Origin: Paulinella micropora
Taxonomy: Eukaryota; Cercozoa; Imbricatea; Euglyphida
NCBI GenBank assembly: GCA_009731375.1
Contig: BJOX01000176.1
Span: 496,450-518,375 of the forward strand
Reading direction: 5' to 3'
Length of the DNA stretch: 21,926 bases
How positions within the stretch are numbered: the stretch's first letter is position 1; every line of letters begins with the position of its first letter. Below the pieces are notes generated by a model. That model was not told the origin of the DNA. It searched no databases and saw nothing but the letters and a program-made list of their open reading frames with translations. A program made the position numbers and the translations under genes. Positions 7,353 through 15,561 of the stretch are shown here, piece after piece.

Positions 7353-10300
7353 ATGCCTACTGTTGATGAACAGGATACGAACGGTTCCGTTCCTCCCAGA
7401 CGTGAAGGTGAAGGCACACAGCCTCACAAGCCTCAAGGTAAGCACTTGCTAGTTCATCCTTCGAGAGCTAATATGATAAATGATGCGAATAGGAAGGCGA
7501 AGAAGGCGATGGAGGAGAGGAAGCCGAAACCAAAGGCTAGGTCTCCTCCTACGAAGAAGCAGCGGACCGTACCCCCGCCAAAGGACTCAATAGTCTCTGC
7601 TATAGACACGAGTACACTCGGTGTACCAGACTCTGTCCAAAAGACACTCGAGATACCGGAAGCCCCGGAGACTCAAGAAGTTAAGTTGGCGGAAAAGGGG
7701 GGAGAACGAGAAGAGGACAAGGAACTTGAGCTTAGACTCAAAACCCTAGAACGAAAAATTCATGTGCTAGCGGCTAGTTTACATAGACCAGACGCGCTAT
7801 GCTACACTGACCTCTTTTGTGAAACTTTACAAACCACATTAAAAGTTGGTAATGATACGATGGCGAATATTAATATTGTCGGCCAGAAGTTTTTGAATAG
7901 TCACCGGACATGGGTGGACAAAAACATTAGAAAAACAAAGGGGACCCTAAAAGGGGTAGGCAGCCGTACGGAAATTACGGGCATCGTCACATTAATTTTC
8001 AAATTGAAATCCGGTCGAGTATATCGTGCGGACCTCTATGTTGTCCCCGATTACCACGGTTCAATCCTGCTGTCGTATGACCAATTGGCTACGATGGGGG
8101 CTGTGATCGATTGCGCCGCACGGCGGGTGATTTATGGAGTGAAGAATGGAGAGGAGGAGGATATTAATCCGATGACTGCTACTGACTCATACGAGGCTTT
8201 TGAGCTGAGTCTAGCAACGGAGAGGAAAAAGTTGGCCTTCGTACATGAGGCAACTGAAGCCTATGTACACCCCTATGTCACAGTGCCGGAGGAACTGACC
8301 TGGACCGACAATTGGGAGACGGAGATGCAGGCGTATACGGTTACGATTCCCGCATGGGACAGAAAGTCTATTGATGACTTAGTCGTAGCGCGTAATGAGG
8401 AGATAATATGTGTTGCGAAACAGTGCCCGTCGTTGGCCAGATTCGCAGAAGGTGGCGGGGCAGATGTCCATATTACTAATGGCTACTGTTACCATGCGAA
8501 GGTGTCAGATGAGAAGAGAGAGGCGTTTGTGCCAAGGAGGAAGGGGCGTATCCCCGATACTCCAGCGGATGACATTAAAACTTTTATCACGAACTTTTGG
8601 GGCGATGTGCCTACCTGGCCGCGCTCATTAACTGAAGTGAAAAAGTGTCTACGGACTCTATTTGAGAGTAACAAGCCGTATACTGTCATTCTGCCATACA
8701 ATGAGAAGGCGATCTGGGCACAGGAGATAAGGGACCGGCTTATTGATCATCCTATACCTGTTCCTTCTCGCAAGCAACAGTTAGTGGTGGCTTGTCAACT
8801 CGGGTCTCGGGAGCAGAGCAGTGCATACAAGCAAAAGCTCAGAGCCCAGGACAAGTTGAAATTGATACCTCAAGCTTTCACATGCTTTGATGGTTTCTAC
8901 ACCCGTAAGGCTCCGATACAATACGCGAACCTTATTGATATGCTTGTCGGGCTGGGTCATGATGATGAGCCGGACACAGTCACGTATGAAAGAACGGGAC
9001 TAGACGATTTGTCCGAGGAAGATTTGAGTTTGGAGGAGGACTTAGCGCCCCTCAAGGAGCATAAGAAGATGTCGGAGGAAGATTTCCAAGCGGCGGCGCG
9101 GAAAATTTTAGAAGAAGGAGTGGGTTCGGAGAGAGAGAAGGCGTTTCTCAAAGCTAAGATGGAGGCGTACAGAGAAATTTTCGACCCTCCTCGGGCAGGT
9201 GGTGTAAAGTCGGATGACTTCACTGCTGTCATTTACAAGATACCGGGTGCGGAGCCATCTCCGGCACCACGGAGGGCAAATTTGAGCATACATGAGGCAA
9301 AAATAGCGGAGGAGAATGTGAGACAGTTGCTCGATGAGGACTTTATTGAGAGATCTACATCTCCAATTGTCTCTCAACCGAAAATCGTCCCTAAGCCAGG
9401 AGGAGAATGGCGCTTGACGATCAATTATGCCCGTGTGAATAAGGTGCTAGAGGAAGAGAGAAATCCTCTGCCGACCTTAGAAGAAGGCAGAAGGGTGCTG
9501 CGGAATGCTAAATTCTATTCGGTCATTGACCTTAAGAACGGCTTCTGGCAGATACCACTGGACGAGAAATCCAGATGGCTGACTGCATTCGTTGTGGGTA
9601 TGGAAATATACCAGTGGAAGGTGCTTCCAATGGGACTCAAACAGGCCCCGGGGCTCTTTCAGAAGGCGATGCAGAAGATGTTGAGCGGTCAATATGACGA
9701 CCAGTCGGAGGATGGTTTTATGAGAAGGAGAGGACAGAAGGCGGGAGAATATGCATTTTGTTACATCGATGACATCATCGTATACTCTAACACAATGGAA
9801 GAGCATATCGATCACTTGTCAGATGTCTTCAGGCGCATCGGAGCTTTTGGCCTGAAATGCAACCTAAAGAAATGTCAGCTTGCCAGGACAAGTGTGACGT
9901 ATTTGGGTTACGAGATTTCTCATAATAGGGTCTCGATATCGCGCGAAAAGAGGGAGGAGATCATGAGTAGACAGTTGCCAAAGAATCGCACGGAGTTACA
10001 CTCTTTTCTTGCGATGGCACAGTACTACAGCCAGTTCATACCCGATTGGGGTGCAACTCGGGCTAAGCTGGAGAAGATGATTGATTTTGGAGACTTTGAG
10101 AAGTGGGATGAGGAGGCTTTGCAGGCGTTTAATACGCTCACAGATATCATTTATAAAGATCCCAAGGACGGCGGATTAGTACTTATGATGCCCGACTTTA
10201 CGAAACCGTTCGTAGTCGACACGGATGCATCTAAGTTTGCGATTGACGCGGTGCTGCAACAAGAAGATGAGGAGAAAAAGTTGCGCCCGATCATGTTTCT

Positions 10301-13100
10301 TAGTAGAAAGCTGTGTGCGGCGGAGCGAAATTACTGCACGCGACAGAGGGAGGCGTTGGCAGTAGTATGGGCTCTCAAGAGGCTCAGAGAATACTTGTGG
10401 GGAGGACCTCTATTCACGGTTAGGACCGATCATCACAACCTTCTTTGGTTGATGAATCATGAACAAACCGGCCGTTTGGCGCGGTGGCAAGCTTTCTTGT
10501 CATGTTTCAATTTCACGATGGTCTACTTACCGGGAAAGCGAAACGTAGTCGCTGATAGCCTTTCCAGGCTAGAGTTTCAGTCGGAGGTGTCGGCTCTCGT
10601 ATCATCAGTGGAGATGATGGACCTGTCCACGGACAAGGTATACGAGGTGAGCCACATAGAGGCGATGCAGATGGCAAGAGGCGTTCGTTATGACCGCACG
10701 GGTCTACGATATAGTCCTCAAGGCCCGGAGCATGGCATATGCTGTGAGGCGCATGTTCCCGAAGACGCTGAGTGGTCTTATGAAGCATACGAGAACGCGA
10801 AGGCGAATATAAAAGAAGAGGAGGAGACGACTGAGGTCTGTACTGGCCCTCCACAGGAAAATCGAAGCGAGCTTGATGAAGACCCGGAAAGGGTAGGAGT
10901 AAGGTTGGAGGACGGTACTATTCATATCGCCTCGCCTACCGCGTGGAGGCAGCAACAGGCGACGGATCCGGAGTTCAAGGAGCTCATAACGTTATACAAG
11001 AACCCTAATGAGCTTAAAAAGACTCCACAGATCAAAGATCAGATGAAGGAGATGGCGTGGAGAGATGGGCTATTGTGGTACAAGGGCCAGCATGGCAAAT
11101 TTGCATCACAGCCTGACAAATGGACTCTCTGGGTACCAGAGAAGTTGAGGCGCTTTATATATGTCGCAGCCCATAACTGCCCCTTACTGGCACATCCGGG
11201 TCGACAAAGAACTCATTGGTTCATAGCGAGGCGATTTTGGTGGAAAGGGATGAAGGAGGAGATAGACAGGGAAGTGGACGCATGCATCCCATGCAAAACC
11301 ACAAAGACACCGCTGAAGGCGAACTTTGGCCTGATCGGTACATTCCCGTTACACGCCGGGATGTTTGAATTTTTACACATCGATCATGTGGGACCTTTCC
11401 CCGAATCGGCAGAAGGGTACAGATACCTTCTTACCGCAATAGATCGAGCCACCAATTATGTCTGGGTTGTTCCTGTTAAGGACGCTACAGGCAAGACAAC
11501 TGCGGAGGCTCTGATCGATAGGATCGTCTCGCAGATCGGAGTGCCTAGAAAGATATGTTCTGATCGAGGTTCTGACTTTAATAATGAAGTCATCGACAGA
11601 CTATCTAAGTACTACGGGATGAAATGGCAATATGTTACTGCCTATAACCCGAGAGCGAATGGCAAGATCGAGCGGGTACATAGACCTCTCAAAGCCTCGC
11701 TTAAGATGTACTGTATGAAGAAGGAGAATCAGAGAGCCTGGGTGGAGGCAGCACCTTCATTTGCCTTTGCAATGAACTGTCTACCCTCATCGGCATTAGG
11801 AGGAGCCAGGAGCTCAGTCTCGCCATATCAATTGGTTTACGGCCGAGAGCCTAATATCCCAACCTCACTTCTGCATCCAAAAGACACTTGGGCAGATGAG
11901 GATGAGTTGTTCGGGATGAGACTAAGAGCGAAGATGGAGGCGGAACAAATAGTTGCGGCGCACAGGGAGGCGGAGCGCAGAAAGACTGACGCACAAGGAG
12001 TGCGACAAGCGCACTTAGATCAAGTCCGTTTCCAGGTTGGGGATATTGTACTCTTGTACCATCCTCAAGTCCCTAAGGGGGTTAGCTCTAAGCTGTTTAC
12101 CCACTGGAAAGGACCATACCAGATCATGGAACAGATGGGACCTCTGAATTATAAGATCAGGGGTAGAGGGAAGGTGCAGATTGTGAATGTTCGAAGGCTG
12201 ATCAAATATGACCCCTTCTTACTTGAGGATGAATCCGTTGAGGAGGCGTTGAAACGGATGAAGGAGGACTTCAAAGAGGTACCGCCTATACAGAAGGAGG
12301 ATACCTTAGAGGAGGAGAATGCCTATCGGGCACCTGTCACGGAGAAGGAGGAGACCGAGAAGGAGAGTAAGGAAGACTCAAACCGCAAAAGCGCGGCGGG
12401 GACTCAGTCTAAAGCCCCCATAGTCCGCGGCGGTACGAAGGAGAAGTTCACGGAGGCGCAGAGGAGGAGAGCGCAAAACGATCTCATCTTCGACCAACCG
12501 AGGAAGGTGGCAAGGTCGACGCGAGCGACGGATGTCCATGGAGGAGGAGGGGAGAAGGACACTAACCCGAACGCGGGTAATGTGGACATTCGACATGTGC
12601 GATGGAAGGAAGGAGAGGCGATTGCGGCCATCAAGTGGGTCCGAGACGCTTTTTATCTGTTGAGACCGGCAGAATCTCATGTTGCCGATGACACTCTCTC
12701 AGATCTTTATCTCATGCGAGCTGTGGCGGTCCCGCAGACTACACGGGCAGCACGGACATCGAAGAGATCCTTAGCAGCAAAAACGATACAACCGGTACTC
12801 CATTTTTGGAGAAGCATGGACCCTGTTGAGGATCCAAAAGCTAGACAATATTTACCGGTGTACAAAGACGCGAAAAATCTCGAGACATGGGATGATACTA
12901 TTACCCTTCGAGACAAAGACCACACTGCGTGGACTATTCAGTCACTGCCTAGAGGAGTGCTTGACATTCCTTTTGACTTATCTTTGGGCGCCATCCCTAA
13001 CAAAATATGGGACATTCTGGAGGAGTCGAAGTTTGACTTGACTTTTGTTGGCGGCCCGCCACCTGGCAAAGGGGTTCGCGCAAGGCGACGAAGGCAGTAA
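7353..13100 (+). CDS. pol: Pol polyprotein: protease, reverse transcriptase, RNase H, integrase (1915 aa)
   Basis: This polyprotein copies element RNA into DNA and integrates it. Domains in order: a retropepsin-like region around D168-T-M-A171, where the usual DTGA has Met for Gly, with ILLSYDQLATMGAVID further on; about 350 residues of unrecognised sequence; reverse transcriptase with first Asp D726 (VIDLKNGFWQIPL) and YIDD at 804-807, with an extra segment of about 20 residues just before YIDD; RNase H with TDAS at D958, REALAVVWAL, RTDHHNL and ADSLSRL; integrase zinc finger (HNCPLLAH...CIPC), then catalytic D1344, D1404 and E1440 with 35 residues between the last two; GPY/F module near 1587. 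After about 1623 come 290 further residues with no recognised chromodomain, ending in RARRRRQ. The first ATG at 7353 is only the first Met after the UGA. Synthesis may start at Gag. The frame is intact, so the copy may have been active recently. Confidence 0.95.
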   Translation: MPTVDEQDTNGSVPPRREGEGTQPHKPQGKHLLVHPSRANMINDANRKAKKAMEERKPKPKARSPPTKKQRTVPPPKDSIVSAIDTSTLGVPDSVQKTLEIPEAPETQEVKLAEKGGEREEDKELELRLKTLERKIHVLAASLHRPDALCYTDLFCETLQTTLKVGNDTMANINIVGQKFLNSHRTWVDKNIRKTKGTLKGVGSRTEITGIVTLIFKLKSGRVYRADLYVVPDYHGSILLSYDQLATMGAVIDCAARRVIYGVKNGEEEDINPMTATDSYEAFELSLATERKKLAFVHEATEAYVHPYVTVPEELTWTDNWETEMQAYTVTIPAWDRKSIDDLVVARNEEIICVAKQCPSLARFAEGGGADVHITNGYCYHAKVSDEKREAFVPRRKGRIPDTPADDIKTFITNFWGDVPTWPRSLTEVKKCLRTLFESNKPYTVILPYNEKAIWAQEIRDRLIDHPIPVPSRKQQLVVACQLGSREQSSAYKQKLRAQDKLKLIPQAFTCFDGFYTRKAPIQYANLIDMLVGLGHDDEPDTVTYERTGLDDLSEEDLSLEEDLAPLKEHKKMSEEDFQAAARKILEEGVGSEREKAFLKAKMEAYREIFDPPRAGGVKSDDFTAVIYKIPGAEPSPAPRRANLSIHEAKIAEENVRQLLDEDFIERSTSPIVSQPKIVPKPGGEWRLTINYARVNKVLEEERNPLPTLEEGRRVLRNAKFYSVIDLKNGFWQIPLDEKSRWLTAFVVGMEIYQWKVLPMGLKQAPGLFQKAMQKMLSGQYDDQSEDGFMRRRGQKAGEYAFCYIDDIIVYSNTMEEHIDHLSDVFRRIGAFGLKCNLKKCQLARTSVTYLGYEISHNRVSISREKREEIMSRQLPKNRTELHSFLAMAQYYSQFIPDWGATRAKLEKMIDFGDFEKWDEEALQAFNTLTDIIYKDPKDGGLVLMMPDFTKPFVVDTDASKFAIDAVLQQEDEEKKLRPIMFLSRKLCAAERNYCTRQREALAVVWALKRLREYLWGGPLFTVRTDHHNLLWLMNHEQTGRLARWQAFLSCFNFTMVYLPGKRNVVADSLSRLEFQSEVSALVSSVEMMDLSTDKVYEVSHIEAMQMARGVRYDRTGLRYSPQGPEHGICCEAHVPEDAEWSYEAYENAKANIKEEEETTEVCTGPPQENRSELDEDPERVGVRLEDGTIHIASPTAWRQQQATDPEFKELITLYKNPNELKKTPQIKDQMKEMAWRDGLLWYKGQHGKFASQPDKWTLWVPEKLRRFIYVAAHNCPLLAHPGRQRTHWFIARRFWWKGMKEEIDREVDACIPCKTTKTPLKANFGLIGTFPLHAGMFEFLHIDHVGPFPESAEGYRYLLTAIDRATNYVWVVPVKDATGKTTAEALIDRIVSQIGVPRKICSDRGSDFNNEVIDRLSKYYGMKWQYVTAYNPRANGKIERVHRPLKASLKMYCMKKENQRAWVEAAPSFAFAMNCLPSSALGGARSSVSPYQLVYGREPNIPTSLLHPKDTWADEDELFGMRLRAKMEAEQIVAAHREAERRKTDAQGVRQAHLDQVRFQVGDIVLLYHPQVPKGVSSKLFTHWKGPYQIMEQMGPLNYKIRGRGKVQIVNVRRLIKYDPFLLEDESVEEALKRMKEDFKEVPPIQKEDTLEEENAYRAPVTEKEETEKESKEDSNRKSAAGTQSKAPIVRGGTKEKFTEAQRRRAQNDLIFDQPRKVARSTRATDVHGGGGEKDTNPNAGNVDIRHVRWKEGEAIAAIKWVRDAFYLLRPAESHVADDTLSDLYLMRAVAVPQTTRAARTSKRSLAAKTIQPVLHFWRSMDPVEDPKARQYLPVYKDAKNLETWDDTITLRDKDHTAWTIQSLPRGVLDIPFDLSLGAIPNKIWDILEESKFDLTFVGGPPPGKGVRARRRRQ

Positions 13101-13895
13101 GTGACATTTTTTTCTTTTATCACGCGTCGGACATTGAAAGCTGCATGTGGATTAATCTCATAGTGCCCATGTCAGATCATGTCTTATTAAAATGTTTTTA
13201 TACCATTGTTGTTACTTGGCATTTTTATCGCAACATATGAGTGCGAGGGTCAATCGGCAAATGGATACGACACCGTATAAGGGGATCGCTTGTGAGTTTA
13301 GCGATGGTGTTCCTGGTACGACCCTGCTTCAAGTATCCAGGGTGATGTTCTCAAAAAATGTTCTCATAGTAGACATATTAAATTTTTTTCTTTGGATATA
13401 CTTAATATCGTCATACCAGCACGGTCCGTCTCTACTTGTCTCGGCATATCGCATGGTCGGGCTCACTCACCCCGGCTTTGGATATAGTTATTAGGTCTGG
13501 CCCCCTAGTACTATATTAAGGTAACCGATTGAATACAAGGGTATGTTATTAAAAGACAATGTATTTACTGATCGGAAGTGTTTTTGGAGAAGGAGAAAAA
13601 TTATAACGCTGCTTTTATTGCAATAGTAATACTATTTGTTCTTGACATACTGCCTCAGAATTAAGTTACGGGGGGGACAACAAGTGTGGAAGGAGGAGTT
13701 TTTATTTACAAAAACGAGGCTGGAGATTTATAGTTGACTCGTGTCTGGCGTATGCGTTTTATATATCCACTGCACCGTCTATCCGTGGGTTAATGCACTT
13801 AGTTGCGACACCCCGTAGCGTTTGTGCAGAAAAGAAATCAGCAATTATATGACGAAAATATTGCATATTTCCGTCATAAAAACGGGAAGGGGTAC
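13101..13895 (+). other. Retrotransposon 3' untranslated region with polypurine tract
   Basis: The 795 bases between the pol stop and the 3' LTR contain GGGAAGGGG (13884-13892), a purine run three bases before the LTR. That is the expected place for the plus-strand primer. A 100-codon frame at 13192-13494 has no recognisable motif and is not called as a gene. Confidence 0.7.
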
Positions 13896-14142
13896 TGTAG
13901 GCATCACCCCCCGGATAGCCGGTAAAAAGTACTCTTTTTCTGGTGTCAGGTGCACCTAGTTTTTTCCCATTATTTTCAATATCGTTTAGCAGGATTTGAC
14001 CTAATGCCATTTTAACCTTGGTCTGTTGCAGTTTTCTTTTCGGCTTCACTGAGCTAATATAACGAGACATCATTCTCTTTTGGGGATTTGTGTCTGGTTG
14101 TATTACTGACTTTTTATTGAGCTATCTTCGGGGATTGTAACA
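13896..14142 (+). repeat. 3' LTR (247 bp)
   Basis: It matches 3759-4004. Differences: CCC to CTC, one extra T in a T run, GG to AG and CC to CA within TTGGCCGG, and CCG to CTG near the end. Confidence 0.95.
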
Positions 14143-14146
14143 CAAA
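14143..14146. repeat. Target site duplication CAAA, right copy
   Basis: It directly follows the 3' LTR and matches 3755-3758. Confidence 0.7.
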
Positions 14147-14863
14147 AAGAATCACAACTACGTGGGAGATGTCCAGAAGTGGATCAAGGCGGTGGAGATG
14201 ATGTTGGTAGCCTTCAACCCGAAGCAGGCATCCTTCATCCTCAATCTCGACCAGAACCATGTCCTCCGTCACAACCTCTTCATCGTCGAGGTACAGGTCA
14301 AGAAACAGCGCCATTCCGCCGACGGGCAACGTGTGAACGTCTTCGAGAAGCCTACGGAGCTGTCCAAGCAGATTTTGTCAACCATTCTGCCTCCTCTGAG
14401 TAATGTTCTTGTTGCATGCATGGGTTCGGGTTCAGAGTTGATCGGTGCTTTGGAGGCTGACATGCGAGTTACTGGCATCGACATCGACACAAAGCAGGTT
14501 GACTTCGCGAAGGCTCATGTACGGCAGTTCCTGAAACTGACCAAGAAGAGCAAGAAGAAAAAGGCTTCAAGTGAGGACGAAGTTGAGGAGGAAGATGAGG
14601 AGGAGCTAGAGGATGAAAAAGACTTATGCAAAGTAGATAAAATTCTTGCAAAAAAGGGGCACATTGGCGGAAAGTGCGTGACGAAGTCGGTCTGTTTCAC
14701 TTGCAAGAAAAGCATGAACCTCGAAGAAAACGACGTTGTGCACTGCGAACACGACAACCACTACCTGCACGCACCGCTGTACGGGGCCAGTTCGTCGTCT
14801 ACCTTCGTTCCACAGCATCCGTGTTCAGTCGTTGCTTCGACTCCGTCCTCAACTGTTGTGTAA
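14143..14863 (+). pseudogene. DNA methyltransferase-like gene, 3' part, interrupted
   Basis: This continues the gene cut at 3758. With the retrotransposon and one CAAA removed, the codons run TGG TAC AAA AAG AAT without a break. The segment holds a strand reading VEMMLVAFNP, then FEKPTELSKQIL (14339-14380, like the EKP helix of beta-class enzymes), then SAM-binding motif I, CMGSGS (14417-14434), with ALEADMRVTGIDIDTKQVD, as in the GSGTT/GIDID region of site-specific DNA methyltransferases. Motif IV before motif I is the beta order. A Lys-rich patch (KKSKKKK) and an acidic stretch (14540-14625) separate this from a Cys/His-rich end: CFTC at 14693-14704, then HCEHDNHYLH. The frame stops at 14861-14863. 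Another Cys-rich block, HCYFCNDSCYTK (about 14892-14928), follows in a different frame, so the real C terminus probably lies beyond an intron or frameshift. It is broken at present. Confidence 0.65.
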
Positions 14864-14983
14864 AAAACGATGGTTTCTCCATTCACTAGATTCATTGTTA
14901 CTTCTGCAACGACTCGTGCTACACGAAATGACACAAGAATCAGGCTGCACTTCTTGCCGCAACTGAGCAGGCCACGGAGTGAT
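14864..14983 (+). pseudogene. Cys-rich continuation of the methyltransferase gene
   Basis: After a CACTAG that could be a splice acceptor, one frame reads HCYFCNDSCYTK, a TGA, then HKNQAALLAATEQATE and a TGA. Its CxxC pairs with the CxxC and His residues of the preceding ORF as parts of one zinc-binding domain would. I could not find a donor that joins the two in phase. Confidence 0.3.
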
Positions 14984-15012
14984 TTTTCAGGGTGCTTCAC
15001 TGGAGTAAAACA

Positions 15013-15359
15013 CATTTATGCATAAAAGTGAGCATGGTTGGAAATGATTAAAGTGAACTTTTTTATTTTCTTTTTTTGTACATGTTTAAACTTGTATCCT
15101 GCGTAGCTTCCGGCACCTCATGATCATTGCAAATTGTACATGTTTAAACTTGCATCCTGCGTAGCTTCCGGCCCTCATATCCTGCGTAGCTTCCGGCACC
15201 TCATGATCATTACAAATTGTACATGTTTAAACTTGCATCCTGCGTAGCTTCCTGCCCTCATGATCATTACAAATTGCTTAGTTCTGACCTCTGTGTCAGT
15301 GGTTTGGGCTACCCACATGTCTAGCATGAGTGACTTTCTAGACTTTTATACATAAAAGT
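15013..15359. repeat. Dispersed palindromes, right group
   Basis: Two copies of the same palindrome family occur at 15013-15029 (ATGCAT core) and 15342-15359 (ATACAT core). With the left group they fall inside the 27-bp inverted repeats. I saw none in the retrotransposon or right of 15561. Confidence 0.8.
15077..15274 (+). repeat. Tandem repeat, ~58-bp unit, about 3.4 copies
   Basis: Units start TGTACATGTTTAAACTTG at 15077, 15135 and 15218 and contain TCCTGCGTAGCTTCC and CATGATCATTACAAAT. The second unit carries an extra partial copy of about 25 bases (TCCTGCGTAGCTTCCGGC again). It lies at the right end of the outer element. Confidence 0.9.
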
Positions 15360-15534
15360 GCTACTTGGAGCAATGCCAAACCTTACATAGATTGTTGTCA
15401 ACTGCTAAAATCTACTTTGCGCTACCTTTGTTCTTGTGGTCACGGTTTTTCTAGGTTTTTTCTAGTTTCTGCTAGCGATTAAACTAGTTACATACTACTA
15501 GAACTAGACATATATTTTGGCATGTAAACACGCA

Positions 15535-15561
15535 TTTTAGTGGTACTACTGCGTGACCAAG
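15535..15561 (-). repeat. Right terminal inverted repeat (27 bp)
   Basis: This is the exact reverse complement of 814-840. TAGTG ends at 15542 and is followed by GTACTACTGCGTGACCAAG. Confidence 0.7.

Larger units (their letters stand above)
3759..14142 (+). mobile_element. Ty3/gypsy-type LTR retrotransposon, near-intact
   Basis: The element is 10,384 bp and runs LTR, primer site, gag, pol, polypurine tract, LTR. LTRs begin TGTAGGC and end TGTAACA and are flanked by CAAA (3755-3758 and 14143-14146). Protease, reverse transcriptase, RNase H, then integrase is the Ty3/gypsy order. Both long ORFs are open except for the UGA between them. The two LTRs differ by four substitutions and one single-base indel, so the insertion is fairly young but not brand new. 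It has inserted in sense orientation into the methyltransferase coding sequence of the outer element. Confidence 0.95.
814..15561. mobile_element. Putative DNA transposon with CACTA-like ends, split by an LTR retrotransposon
   Basis: The 27 bases at 814-840 are the exact reverse complement of 15535-15561. Each copy contains the pentamer that defines CACTA (EnSpm) termini, read inward as CACTAAAA from 833 on the left and ending TAGTG at 15542 on the right, each flanked outside by GTAC. Between them, after removing the retrotransposon at 3759-14142, lie about 4.4 kb that hold two divergent decayed genes and all copies of the ATGCAT-centred palindrome. Repeated short motifs near the ends are typical of CACTA elements. 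Two things are odd. The inverted match continues 19 bp outside CACTA/TAGTG, so either the true terminal repeat is the full 27 bp or the element entered a palindromic target. I also find no clear target duplication outside the 27 bp. No DDE transposase motif was recognised, so the assignment is inference. Confidence 0.45.

Noticed and set aside
4767-13100. Reassigned UGA (sense codon) as an explanation of the gag/pol junction
   Set aside because: More than 2,700 codons of gag and pol use TGG for Trp and contain only this one UGA, which argues against general reassignment.
13192-13494. A 100-codon frame after pol that might be an env-like third ORF
   Set aside because: It has no signal peptide, no clear membrane segment pattern and no motif, and lies in AT-rich untranslated sequence.
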